Origin: Actinomycetota bacterium
GTDB lineage: Bacteria; Actinomycetota; Acidimicrobiia; Acidimicrobiales; Microtrichaceae
DNA length: 64,000 nt
Assembly (NCBI GenBank): GCA_016870275.1
Contig: VGBZ01000001.1
Span: forward strand, 62,001 to 126,000
Direction of reading: 5' to 3'
Numbering within the stretch: position 1 is the stretch's first letter; the number at the start of each line of letters is the position of its first letter. A program made the translations under genes and the position numbers. The notes under the pieces were generated by a model. It was not told the DNA's origin and made no database searches. It saw only the letters and a program-made list of their open reading frames with translations. Below, one piece after another: positions 47,348 through 55,449 of this stretch.

Positions 47348-48451
47348 TCAGCCCACCGCCGCCTGACGGGCGCGCCAGCGTGGTGCGATGAGCGTGAACA
47401 ACCCGAGCGCCAGGGCGGCAATCGCCAGAGGGATGATCCCGTTCCCACGTCCGGTGTAGACGGGCACCAGCACGAGCCCCGAGAGCAGCGCCGTCCAGCC
47501 CCACATGATCGCCACCGTCCACCGGGGACCATGACCCATCTCCACGAGCCGGTGGTGGAGATGCCGCTTGTCGGCAGTAGCGACACCACTACCGCTCGTC
47601 GCTCGCCGCACGATTGCGAGCAGGGTGTCGAGCAGTGGGACGCCGAGGATCAGCAGGGGGATCACGAGCGGAGCGAAGAAGAACCACGCCTGACCCGAGA
47701 ACGGGTCATCGGACTGGCCGCCCACGGCCATGGTCGACGCTGCGAGCAGCAGACCGAGCATGAGCGCACCGCTGTCACCCATGAAGATCCGGGCGGGGCT
47801 CACGTTGAACGGCAGGAACCCGAGACAGATGCCCACGGTGACGATCGCAATGAGCGGCCCGATGTTGCCGGCGTCGATCACCCCGACCTCCAACAGGCGC
47901 CACCCGTAGAGGAAGAACGAACCCGAGGCAATGGCCACGATCCCAGCTGCGAGGCCGTCGAGGCCGTCGATCAGGTTGACGGCGTTGGCCATCCCCACGA
48001 CCCACAACACCGACACGAGCGCCGAGAGGTCCGGGGGGAGCACCGTGAACCCCACGAACGGGACCCGGAAGTAGATGATCGTGAGCCCGACCAGCGAGAG
48101 GATGGATCCGGCGAGGACCATCCCGGCCACCTTCGCCGGTGCCGAGACGTCACGAAGGTCGTCGATGAGCCCGATGAGCCACATCACCGACGCCGCAGCG
48201 AGGACGCCGAGCACGTTGCCCGATGAATCGAAGACCGGGTCGAACTCGGGAATGAACCACGCCACACCGATCGCAGCGAGCAGACCGAGGTAGAGCGCTG
48301 TTCCACCGAGGATCGGAGTGGGCTCCTCGTGGACGCTGCGATCCCCCGGCTCGGCCATCGCCCCGAATCGGACCGAGAGTGCCCGGAGACCCGGAACGCA
48401 GGCGGCGGCGACCACAAGGGCCACGGCGAACACCAACAGGTAGGCCTGCAC
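47348..48451 (-). CDS. Undecaprenyl-phosphate sugar-1-phosphate transferase (WecA/MraY family)
   Basis: A 367-residue polytopic enzyme that loads a sugar-1-phosphate onto undecaprenyl phosphate. The motifs follow the WecA/TagO order: DRSVHEEPTPILGGTALYLG, MWLIGLIDDLRD, GMANAVNLIDGLDGLAAG (catalytic Asp), FNVSPARIFMGDSGALMLG and DKRHLHHRLVEMGHG. The HLHHRL ending is that of WecA-like rather than MraY proteins. About ten or eleven helices. It probably initiates a wall polymer or lipid-linked glycan. The GTG at 48451 has TAGCCT 7 nt upstream. Stops 10 bp from the convergent amidohydrolase. Confidence 0.9.
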   Translation of the reverse strand: MQAYLLVFAVALVVAAACVPGLRALSVRFGAMAEPGDRSVHEEPTPILGGTALYLGLLAAIGVAWFIPEFDPVFDSSGNVLGVLAAASVMWLIGLIDDLRDVSAPAKVAGMVLAGSILSLVGLTIIYFRVPFVGFTVLPPDLSALVSVLWVVGMANAVNLIDGLDGLAAGIVAIASGSFFLYGWRLLEVGVIDAGNIGPLIAIVTVGICLGFLPFNVSPARIFMGDSGALMLGLLLAASTMAVGGQSDDPFSGQAWFFFAPLVIPLLILGVPLLDTLLAIVRRATSGSGVATADKRHLHHRLVEMGHGPRWTVAIMWGWTALLSGLVLVPVYTGRGNGIIPLAIAALALGLFTLIAPRWRARQAAVG

Positions 48452-48458
48452 GACTGTG

Positions 48459-48464
48459 AGGCTA
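48459..48464 (-). promoter_or_regulatory. Putative -10 element TAGCCT, leaderless start
   Basis: TAGCCT on the minus strand lies 7 nt before the GTG at 48451. Confidence 0.4.
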
Positions 48465-48508
48465 GTGCTCGCTCGCTGCAGCCCCGGGTGAGGTCGCTCG
48501 GTAGTCGC

Positions 48509-49747
48509 TCAGTAGACGGGGAACTTCCCGCAGAGCGTCCGGACCTCGCTGCGCACCTCGTCGATCGTGGTGGCATCGGCAGGTGAGCGCAGGACCCGCA
48601 TCATCAGCTCGGCGATCTGCAGCATCTCCGGTTCCTCCATGCCCTGCGTCGTGACGCTCGGCGTACCGATCCGGAGGCCGGAGGTCACGAAGGGTGAACG
48701 GGGATCATCGGGCACGGTGTTCTTGTTGAGCGTGATACCGGCAGCGTCGAGGGCCACCTGCGCCTCCTTGCCGGTGAGGTTCTCGCTGATGCTGCGGAGG
48801 TCGAGGAGCACCAGGTGGTTGTCGGTCCCGCCGGAGACGAGGCGGCATCCGTCGGCACTGAGCGCATCGGCGATCGCCCGGGCGTTGGCGACGATCTGGT
48901 GGGCGTAGTCCCGGAACTCCGGGGTGGCGGCCTCACGGAACGCCACCGCCTTGCCGGCCACGACGTGCTCGAGTGGACCGCCCTGCAGTCCGGGGAACAC
49001 GGCCTTGTCGATGGCGGCGGCGTGCTCGGATCGGGACAGGATGCATCCACCGCGGGGACCGCGGAGCGTCTTGTGGGTGGTGAACGTGACCACGTCGGCA
49101 TACGGAACCGGACTGGGGTGGGCGCCCCCGGCGATGAGTCCGGCGATGTGTGCGGCGTCGAACATGAACAACGCACCCACCTCGTCGCAGATCTCACGTA
49201 TCGGAGCTGGGTCGATCGAGCGGGGGTAGGCGGTGGCACCCGAAACGATCATGGCCGGTCGATGCTCGAGGGCCAGGTCCCGGAGTTGATCCAGGTCGAT
49301 CCGCTCATCACCCGGGGTGACTCCGTAGGAGACGAAGTCGTAGAAGCGACCAGAGATGTTCACCGGGGAGCCGTGGGTGAGGTGCCCGCCGTGGTCGAGG
49401 GAGAGTCCGAGCACCGTCGCCCCCGGATCGAGGAGCGCCAGGTACACACCGAGGTTGGCGTTGGCCCCGGAATGGGGTTGGACGTTGGCGTGATCGGCGC
49501 CGAACAGGGCGCACACCCGATCGCGAGCGAGGTCCTCCACCTCGTCGACGAACTCGTTGCCGCCGTAGTAGCGCTTGGCGGGGTAGCCCTCGGAGTACTT
49601 GTTGGTCAGGACCGACCCAACGGCGTCCATCACCTGCGGCGACGTGAAGTTCTCCGAGGCGATGAGTTGGAGCCCCTCGTTCTGCCGGGTCACCTCACGC
49701 TCGATCAGGTCGAACACATCGGAGTCTCGTTCGCTGGGCCACGGCAT
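48509..49747 (-). CDS. glyA: Serine hydroxymethyltransferase
   Basis: A PLP enzyme converting serine and tetrahydrofolate to glycine and methylene-THF. The 412 residues show [61 protein letters not shown] and the PLP-Lys segment [16 protein letters not shown]. All are complete. I chose the ATG at 49747. An in-frame GTG at 49759 is also possible, with GAGGAG close by. A TAGTCT -10-like element about 55 nt upstream gives a normal leadered message. Confidence 0.96.
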   Translation of the reverse strand: MPWPSERDSDVFDLIEREVTRQNEGLQLIASENFTSPQVMDAVGSVLTNKYSEGYPAKRYYGGNEFVDEVEDLARDRVCALFGADHANVQPHSGANANLGVYLALLDPGATVLGLSLDHGGHLTHGSPVNISGRFYDFVSYGVTPGDERIDLDQLRDLALEHRPAMIVSGATAYPRSIDPAPIREICDEVGALFMFDAAHIAGLIAGGAHPSPVPYADVVTFTTHKTLRGPRGGCILSRSEHAAAIDKAVFPGLQGGPLEHVVAGKAVAFREAATPEFRDYAHQIVANARAIADALSADGCRLVSGGTDNHLVLLDLRSISENLTGKEAQVALDAAGITLNKNTVPDDPRSPFVTSGLRIGTPSVTTQGMEEPEMLQIAELMMRVLRSPADATTIDEVRSEVRTLCGKFPVY

Positions 49748-49801
49748 GTTCAGATGCACTCCTCACTGGGATCCAGCGGCTGCGCCGGATGACTCGATCT
49801 G

Positions 49802-49807
49802 AGACTA
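49802..49807 (-). promoter_or_regulatory. Putative -10 element TAGTCT upstream of glyA
   Basis: TAGTCT on the minus strand lies about 55 nt before the glyA ATG. The divergent thiolase-like gene has TAGAGT at 49845-49850, about 58 nt before its start. These two genes have ribosome sites and would be leadered. Confidence 0.35.
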
Positions 49808-49907
49808 CCGCGCCGCCGGTTCACCACCGGTCCGATCCCGACCGTAGAGTTCCGGCTCACGCTCGTGCGGAGGACCCACGGCGCAGGAACGTCCGCAGGA
49901 GGAAATC

Positions 49908-51398
49908 GTGATGATCGACGACCGGATCGACCCGAGGACACCGGTGATCATCGGTGTGGGACAGCACCTGCAACGAACCGATCAGGGCGCCGACCCGCTC
50001 GAACCACTCGAGCTCATGGAGATCGCACTGCGTGCAGCAGCCGACGACACCGGCGTGAGCGATGTGCTGGGCTCCACCGACGTGGTGGCGGTGGTCCCGG
50101 TCGTCTCCTGGGGGTACCGGGACCCGGGGCGCCTGATCGCCGAGCGCCACGGCGCCTCCTCAACCACCTGGTACCCGTCGATGGGTGGGAACACCCCGCA
50201 GATGCTCGTCAACCGATTGGCAGCGGCGATCGCCGCCGGCGATGCCGACCTCGGTGTCGTCGTCGGCGGTGAGGCGTATCGGACCCGGATCGCGACCAAA
50301 CGGGCCGGGGGGCGACCCGAGTGGACCGTGCAGCCCGAGGACCTCCGAGCCGACTGGGACGAGGACGGCGCATTCAACTTCGGCCACCCGGCTGAGTTCG
50401 CACTGGGCATCGCCATGCCGACGCAGGCCTACCCGCTGTTCGAGACGGCGCTCTGGCACGCCTCCGGCCGCTCGCTCGAGGAGCACCTCCGGTCGATCGG
50501 CACCATGTGGTCGAGGTTCTCGGAGGTGGCAGCCGCCAACCCGAACGCCTGGCGGCGCGAGGCACTCTCGGCCGAGGAGCTCACGACCCCCACCGCAGAG
50601 AACCGGATCGTCGGGTTCCCCTACACCAAGCGGATGGTCGCCAACCCTGACGTCGACATGGCGGCAGGCAGCATCATCTGCTCGGTCGAGCGGGCCCGGT
50701 CGCTCGGCGTACCGACCGACCGGTGGGTGTTCATCCACGCCGGGACCGACGGCGTCGACCGGGTGATGTCCGAGCGTCGGGACCTCGTCACCTCGCCAGC
50801 GATCGGCATTGCCGGAAGCCTGGCGTTGGAGCTCGCCGGGACCACCGCCGAGGAGGTGGATCACATCGACCTGTACTCGTGCTTCCCCTCGGCGGTACAA
50901 CTCGCCTGTCGGGAACTCGGTATCTCCACCGATCGGCAACTCACGGTCTACGGGGGGTTGCCCTTCGCCGGCGGCCCCTGGAACAACCCCGTCAGCCATG
51001 CGCTCGCCACAATGGTCGACGTGCTCCGCGCCGACCCCGGCAGCACCGGGCTCGTCACTGCCAACGGCGGGAACGTGGACAAGCACGCCTTCGGGGTCTA
51101 CTCGACCGAGCCACCGGTGGACGGCTTCCGCTACGCCAGGCCTCAGGATCAGATCGGCGCCGTACCCGGCCGCACAGTGCTCGATGGGCACCACGGGGCG
51201 GCGACGATCGAAGGGTGGACCGTCGTCCACGAACGAGACGGCTCAGCGCAACGGGCGCACGCCGCATGCATCACTCCCGACGGTCAACGGGTGTGGGCCG
51301 TGTCGAACGACGTCGACGTCATGGAGGTCTTCGAGACCACCGACGTCGGCGGCCAGAGTGTCACAGTCGCCGGGAACGAGTTACGGCTCGACGATTGA
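49908..51398 (+). CDS. Thiolase-like (acetyl-CoA acetyltransferase family) protein lacking the usual nucleophilic Cys
   Basis: A 496-residue thiolase-fold protein related to actinobacterial acetyl-CoA acetyltransferase/SCP2-type proteins. The N-terminal half opens with TPVIIGVGQHLQR and ELMEIALRAAADDTG. The segment that should hold the acylated Cys reads WYPSMGGNTPQMLVNRLAAA, with no Cys. The second half has DLYSCFPSAVQLACRELGI, NPVSHALATMVDVLR and GLVTANGGNVDKHAFGVYS, the CoA and His region. A C-terminal extension of about 80 residues follows (OB-like). It may bind or carry acyl-CoA rather than act as a true thiolase. AGGAGG precedes both the GTG at 49908 and the ATG at 49911. Confidence 0.75.
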   Translation: MMIDDRIDPRTPVIIGVGQHLQRTDQGADPLEPLELMEIALRAAADDTGVSDVLGSTDVVAVVPVVSWGYRDPGRLIAERHGASSTTWYPSMGGNTPQMLVNRLAAAIAAGDADLGVVVGGEAYRTRIATKRAGGRPEWTVQPEDLRADWDEDGAFNFGHPAEFALGIAMPTQAYPLFETALWHASGRSLEEHLRSIGTMWSRFSEVAAANPNAWRREALSAEELTTPTAENRIVGFPYTKRMVANPDVDMAAGSIICSVERARSLGVPTDRWVFIHAGTDGVDRVMSERRDLVTSPAIGIAGSLALELAGTTAEEVDHIDLYSCFPSAVQLACRELGISTDRQLTVYGGLPFAGGPWNNPVSHALATMVDVLRADPGSTGLVTANGGNVDKHAFGVYSTEPPVDGFRYARPQDQIGAVPGRTVLDGHHGAATIEGWTVVHERDGSAQRAHAACITPDGQRVWAVSNDVDVMEVFETTDVGGQSVTVAGNELRLDD

Positions 51399-51420
51399 AC
51401 CCAGCCGGGTGGAATGCCGC

Positions 51421-51840
51421 TCAGGCGCCGGAGTTGCGATCGAGACGGCGTTGCAGTTCAGCGAGGATGTGCTCGGAGGCCCGAGGCATTTCCTCGAGCA
51501 ACGTCTTGAACTCCTTGGTCCGAAACGCGAGCAGATCAGTCGGCACATCGGCGACCACCGACGCCGACCGCGGTCGGTGGTCCACCAACGCCATCTCACC
51601 CACCATCGACCCGGGCCCGATCGAAGCGATGTAGTCGCCCCGGACGTACACCGACACCGAACCCGACACCAGCAGGAAACACTCAACGGCGGTGTCGCCC
51701 TGATCGAGGATCAAATCGCCGGCGGCCGCAGTTCGTGGCGTCGACAACGTCAGGATCCGTCGACGTTCCTCCGACCCGATCTCGGCGAAGAACGGGACAC
51801 CGTCGAGGACCACGGGATCGGGTTCAGGTTTGGACGACAT
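51421..51840 (-). CDS. Cyclic nucleotide-binding domain protein
   Basis: A 139-residue protein that is nearly only a cNMP-binding domain: FFAEIGSEERRRILTLST, GDLILDQGDTAVECFLLVSG, IGPGSMVGEMALVDHRPRSAS (the phosphate-binding cassette, with GEMAL and an Arg in HRPRSAS). No DNA-binding helix follows, so it is not a Crp-type regulator. It could be a small sensor or regulatory subunit. ATG at 51840. It follows prmC by 75 bp on the same strand. Confidence 0.82.
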   Translation of the reverse strand: MSSKPEPDPVVLDGVPFFAEIGSEERRRILTLSTPRTAAAGDLILDQGDTAVECFLLVSGSVSVYVRGDYIASIGPGSMVGEMALVDHRPRSASVVADVPTDLLAFRTKEFKTLLEEMPRASEHILAELQRRLDRNSGA

Positions 51841-51915
51841 GACCACCTCCGACGGCGACCCTACACGGCGTCCGCTCGACCGCACTCGGTGCCCGCTGGC
51901 CGACGCCGGCGGCCG

Positions 51916-52791
51916 TCACCGTCTCGGAAAGCGGGCCACGAGCACACGGTCCCGTCCGCTGAGGTCGGGGTGCACCCGGGCCTCGCAGTAGTGCTCCTCG
52001 GCGAGGTCGGTCACCCACTGCGCCTGTTCCGGTGAGATCTCACACACCAGCGCTCCGTCCGGGCGCAGCCACGCACCACTCCCCCGCACCAGCACGTCGA
52101 GCGACGACCGGCCGATGTCACCGGCGTAGAGCGCCATGTGAGGCTCCCACTCATGGACCTCGCTCGGGAGAGCGGCGGCCGGGTCGACATAGGGCGGATT
52201 GGAGGCGATCACCCCGACAGCGGATCGCAGTTCGTCGGGAAGTGCGTCGAACCACGATCCTTGCGCCAGGCGGACCCGCGCCGCCGCCCGCCCGAGACCG
52301 CTCAGGTTGGCGGTCGCCACGACGAGCGCATCGGCGCTCACATCCGTGGCCCACACCGTCGTGACGGCCCGTTCCGAGGCCACCGACAGCGCAATCGCAC
52401 CGGAACCGGTGCCGAGGTCGACGACGGTGACGGGTTCCCGATCCGGTCCGGCGAGGCGATCGACCTCTGCGAGCACCTCGTCGACGACCGACTCGGTCTC
52501 GGGTCGGGGGATCAGGACGCGTCGATCCACCGCCAGGTCGAGCGATCGAAATCCCCAGCGGCCGAGCACGTACTGCAGCGGCTCTCCGGCGATCCGTCGT
52601 TCAACCATGCTCCGGAGACGGACCTCGGCCCGTTCGACCGGTGTCGCATCGAGTTCGTCGAACAATTCCGCTCCGTCGAACCCGGATGCCTGCTCCACCA
52701 TCCAACGGGCCTCACGCTGAGCTGCGGACAACCCGGCGCCGGCGAGCTCTCCGGACGCCCACACCTCGAGGTCCCGCCAGCTGGTGCTCAC
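51916..52791 (-). CDS. prmC: Release factor glutamine methyltransferase
   Basis: PrmC methylates the Gln of the GGQ motif in release factors. The 291 residues have the N-terminal helical domain with REARWMVEQASGFDGAELF, GEPLQYVLGRWGFRSLDL, the SAM-binding VTVVDLGTGSGAIALSVA and the substrate motif IASNPPYVDPAA. The GTG start overlaps the prfA stop by 4 bp, the classical prfA-prmC arrangement, so enzyme and substrate are co-translated. Confidence 0.96.
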   Translation of the reverse strand: MSTSWRDLEVWASGELAGAGLSAAQREARWMVEQASGFDGAELFDELDATPVERAEVRLRSMVERRIAGEPLQYVLGRWGFRSLDLAVDRRVLIPRPETESVVDEVLAEVDRLAGPDREPVTVVDLGTGSGAIALSVASERAVTTVWATDVSADALVVATANLSGLGRAAARVRLAQGSWFDALPDELRSAVGVIASNPPYVDPAAALPSEVHEWEPHMALYAGDIGRSSLDVLVRGSGAWLRPDGALVCEISPEQAQWVTDLAEEHYCEARVHPDLSGRDRVLVARFPRR

Positions 52792-53867
52792 GTCGCCTCA
52801 CGCAGACGGCGCTCCCGGTCTGCTGCGAGCAGCGCATCGCTCAACGAGTCGAGATCCCCGGCGAGCACCCGATCGAGTGCGTGCAGGGTGAGACCGATGC
52901 GGTGGTCGGTGACCCGATTGTCCTTGACGTTGTAGGTGCGGATCTTCTCCGAGCGACCACCGCCGCCGATCTGCGAGCGCTTCTGGCCGCTCGCCTCGGC
53001 GGCCTGTTCGGCAGAGGCGAGCTGCCAGAGGCGTGAGCGCAGCACCTCGAGCGCCCGGTTGCGGTTCTGCAACTGGCTCTTCTGGTCCTGCATGGACACG
53101 GTGATGCCGGTGGGCCGGTGGGTCACACGAACGGCGGAGTCGGTGGTGTTGACCGACTGCCCGCCGGGACCGGAGGAACGGAAGACATCGATCTGCAGGT
53201 CACCCGGGTCGAGTTCGACCTCGACCTCGTCGGCGACGGGGAGGACGACGACGGTGGCCGAGGACGTGTGTACGCGTCCCTGCGACTCCGTCACGGGGAC
53301 GCGCTGCACCCGGTGCGGTCCGGCTTCGAACTTCAGTCGCGACCAGACGCCTTCGCCGGCGAGACGCAGGACGACCTCGCTGTAGCCGCCGAGGTCCGAC
53401 ACGGACTCGTGGAGCACCTCGACCCGCCAACCCTGACGGATCGCCCAGGCCCAGTACATATCGCAGAGATCGCGGGCGAACAGGTTGGCCTCCTCACCAC
53501 CTTCGGCGCCGCGGATCTCCAGGATGACATCCCGGTCGTCGAACGGATCCGGTGGGAGCAGGAGGGAGCGCAGGTCGGCTTCGCAACGAACGACCCGCTC
53601 CTCCGCACTCGCCACCTCGGCTCGGAGTTGGTCGGCATCGGCGCCGGTCGACTCGGCGAGCAACTCCCCCGCTGCTCGTGCATCGGCCCGGGCGTCCCTC
53701 CACTCGTTGAGTGCTTCCGCCACCTGCTCGAGTGCACGGTAGCGGCGCGTCATCTCCACGTAGCGCCGGCGATCGGCCACCACCTCCGGATCGGCGAGCA
53801 GGTCCCCACAGGACACGAACTCGGCCTCCATGGCCTCGAGGCGCGCCAGGACCGCCGGATCGATCAC
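52788..53867 (-). CDS. prfA: Peptide chain release factor 1
   Basis: RF1 ends translation at UAG and UAA. The 359 residues carry SSGPGGQSVNTTDSAVR with the catalytic GGQ and the stop-recognition tripeptide PVT in RVPVTESQGRVHTSSATVV (usually PAT or PVT in RF1). The helix region DDRDVILEIRGAEGGEEA is also standard. The GTG at 53867 overlaps the upstream stop by 4 bp. Its presence matters for the TAG questions in this window: a working RF1 would compete with any reading of TAG as sense. Confidence 0.96.
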   Translation of the reverse strand: MIDPAVLARLEAMEAEFVSCGDLLADPEVVADRRRYVEMTRRYRALEQVAEALNEWRDARADARAAGELLAESTGADADQLRAEVASAEERVVRCEADLRSLLLPPDPFDDRDVILEIRGAEGGEEANLFARDLCDMYWAWAIRQGWRVEVLHESVSDLGGYSEVVLRLAGEGVWSRLKFEAGPHRVQRVPVTESQGRVHTSSATVVVLPVADEVEVELDPGDLQIDVFRSSGPGGQSVNTTDSAVRVTHRPTGITVSMQDQKSQLQNRNRALEVLRSRLWQLASAEQAAEASGQKRSQIGGGGRSEKIRTYNVKDNRVTDHRIGLTLHALDRVLAGDLDSLSDALLAADRERRLREAT

Positions 53868-54979
53868 GACCCTGTCCCTCCGAGTTGACCGCCCGACGGA
53901 GGGTCCCACGGCGGGCTGACGCCCACGAGTTCGGCGCCCCCGACCACCAGTTCGCCGAGTCGCCGTGTACCGACGAGGAGGTCCCGTTCCGGCACGACGA
54001 GGACGAGTCGTGCCCCCGGGTGGCGGACGGCTCGGGTGTCAGCAGCCACCGGCACGAACCCGAGGTCGGATCCGACAGAGCACACCACGAGTACCTCTCC
54101 GCCCGCCTCGTCCCGGCCCAGGGCAGCGGCCGGCGCCACATCTCGGACACCCGAACGTCGAACCGTGGTCGGGGTCGGCTCGAGATCGCTCACATCGACT
54201 CCGAGCGCCGATGGGTCGTCGATGATCGACCGGCGCAGCCAGCGCTCCCGGGCGAGCAGCGCCGCCGGATGAGCGACAGCCCCCGCAACGCGATGTGGCG
54301 CCACGGCGTCGATCGTCCGCCGCAGCGACACCTCTGCGGCCTCCCCCGGATGAACCGCAGCCGCAGCGTCACGGTCGAACCGCCCGACCCCCACCTCGAG
54401 GTGGACCCGACCGTCGCCACCGGAGTCGACCGGCCACACGACGAGGCGGGCGACCTCGAGGCCGAGCACCTCGCCGGTCACCACTCCGTCCTCGGTGACC
54501 ACCTCGAGGCCGGCGGCGGACATGAGGTCTCGGAGCCCGACGTCGTCGGCATCGTCGGCGAGAGGTCGGGAACCGACCGGCTCAGCGAACTCGAGGGGAG
54601 CACCGGAGTCGAGAGGAAACGCAGGGTCGAGGAGACGTGCGGGATCAACGAGGACAGCGGTGGCACCATTGCGCTCGAACACCGTCGTCGGCGTGGTGAA
54701 TCGTGACGCCCATCGGAGTGCACCAAGAGCCGGTGGATCCACGATGAGTCGGAGGTGCTCGGCGTGGCACCGGTCGGCCCACAACACTGCACCGGCGATC
54801 GTGCCGGGCGTGGACTGCTCGACGAAAACCTCGGCGGTACCGTCTCGGACCACGCCGACAGCGGATGAACCCACGGCGGCGACGTCGTCGACGGGGATCT
54901 CGGATCCGTCGATCGATCGCACCACAGCGGCGAGCGCTGCGGTTCGCAGTGCGGTTCGCCGATCCTCGCTGAGGGCCAC
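53864..54979 (-). CDS. Conserved-looking protein of unknown function in the prfA operon
   Basis: A 371-residue soluble protein rich in Ala, Val, Asp and Arg. No signal peptide or membrane segment is visible. It contains SEIPVDDVAAVGSSAVGVV and RDGTAEVFVEQSTPGTIAGA near the N-terminus and ends with VLVVPERDLLVGTRRLGELV. I do not recognise a family. It lies between rpmE (20-bp gap) and prfA (4-bp overlap), so it is in the translation operon and expression would be coupled with RF1. An alternative explanation as a diverged enzyme cannot be tested by eye. Confidence 0.62.
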   Translation of the reverse strand: MALSEDRRTALRTAALAAVVRSIDGSEIPVDDVAAVGSSAVGVVRDGTAEVFVEQSTPGTIAGAVLWADRCHAEHLRLIVDPPALGALRWASRFTTPTTVFERNGATAVLVDPARLLDPAFPLDSGAPLEFAEPVGSRPLADDADDVGLRDLMSAAGLEVVTEDGVVTGEVLGLEVARLVVWPVDSGGDGRVHLEVGVGRFDRDAAAAVHPGEAAEVSLRRTIDAVAPHRVAGAVAHPAALLARERWLRRSIIDDPSALGVDVSDLEPTPTTVRRSGVRDVAPAAALGRDEAGGEVLVVCSVGSDLGFVPVAADTRAVRHPGARLVLVVPERDLLVGTRRLGELVVGGAELVGVSPPWDPPSGGQLGGTGS

Positions 54980-54999
54980 CTCGGCGACTGGAGACAGGT

Positions 55000-55317
55000 T
55001 CAGGACTCGGCAGCCTCAGGCTCCGCAGGCGTTGCGGCAGCCTCGGGCTCCGTGGCCTTGGCGGCTGCCTTGCGGCGCTTGCCGTAGCGGCGCTCGAAGC
55101 GCTCGACCCGGCCGGCGGTGTCGACGATCTTCATCTGACCGGTGAAGAAGGGGTGTGTGAACGCCGAGATCTCCACCTTGGCCAGCGGGTACTCCGAACC
55201 GTCGGTCCACGTGGTGGTCTCGGTGGTGGAGATGGTCGAGCGGGTGAGGAACGTGTCACCCGAGGAGGTGTCCTGGAACACCACGTACCGGTACTCGGGG
55301 TGGATGTCCTGCTTCAT
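55000..55317 (-). CDS. rpmE2: Ribosomal protein bL31, zinc-free B type
   Basis: A 105-residue L31 protein. It starts [28 protein letters not shown] and contains [36 protein letters not shown], the B-type sequence. The Cys residues of zinc-binding A-type L31 are absent. A 25-residue tail of Ala, Pro and Glu ([19 protein letters not shown]) extends the usual length. The ATG at 55317 is used. The gene follows rho by 132 bp with a hairpin in between. Confidence 0.93.
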   Translation of the reverse strand: MKQDIHPEYRYVVFQDTSSGDTFLTRSTISTTETTTWTDGSEYPLAKVEISAFTHPFFTGQMKIVDTAGRVERFERRYGKRRKAAAKATEPEAAATPAEPEAAES

Positions 55318-55332
55318 CGTTAGTCCCTTCAC

Positions 55333-55355
55333 GACCCGCCGCGATCAGCGGGGTC
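55333..55355 (-). other. Hairpin upstream of rpmE
   Basis: GACCCGC and GCGGGGTC pair (one bulged G) around an 8-nt loop, ending 15 nt before the rpmE ATG. It may modulate ribosome access or be the end of the rho message. The gap 55318-55449 otherwise holds no gene. Confidence 0.35.
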
Positions 55356-55449
55356 GAATCGATCGGTCCTCCGCCGCAGCCAGAGCGACGGAGCGAGGCT
55401 CAAGTATGGACGGCGGACGGGTCCTCACGCCATGTCGCCGTTGCGTCGG

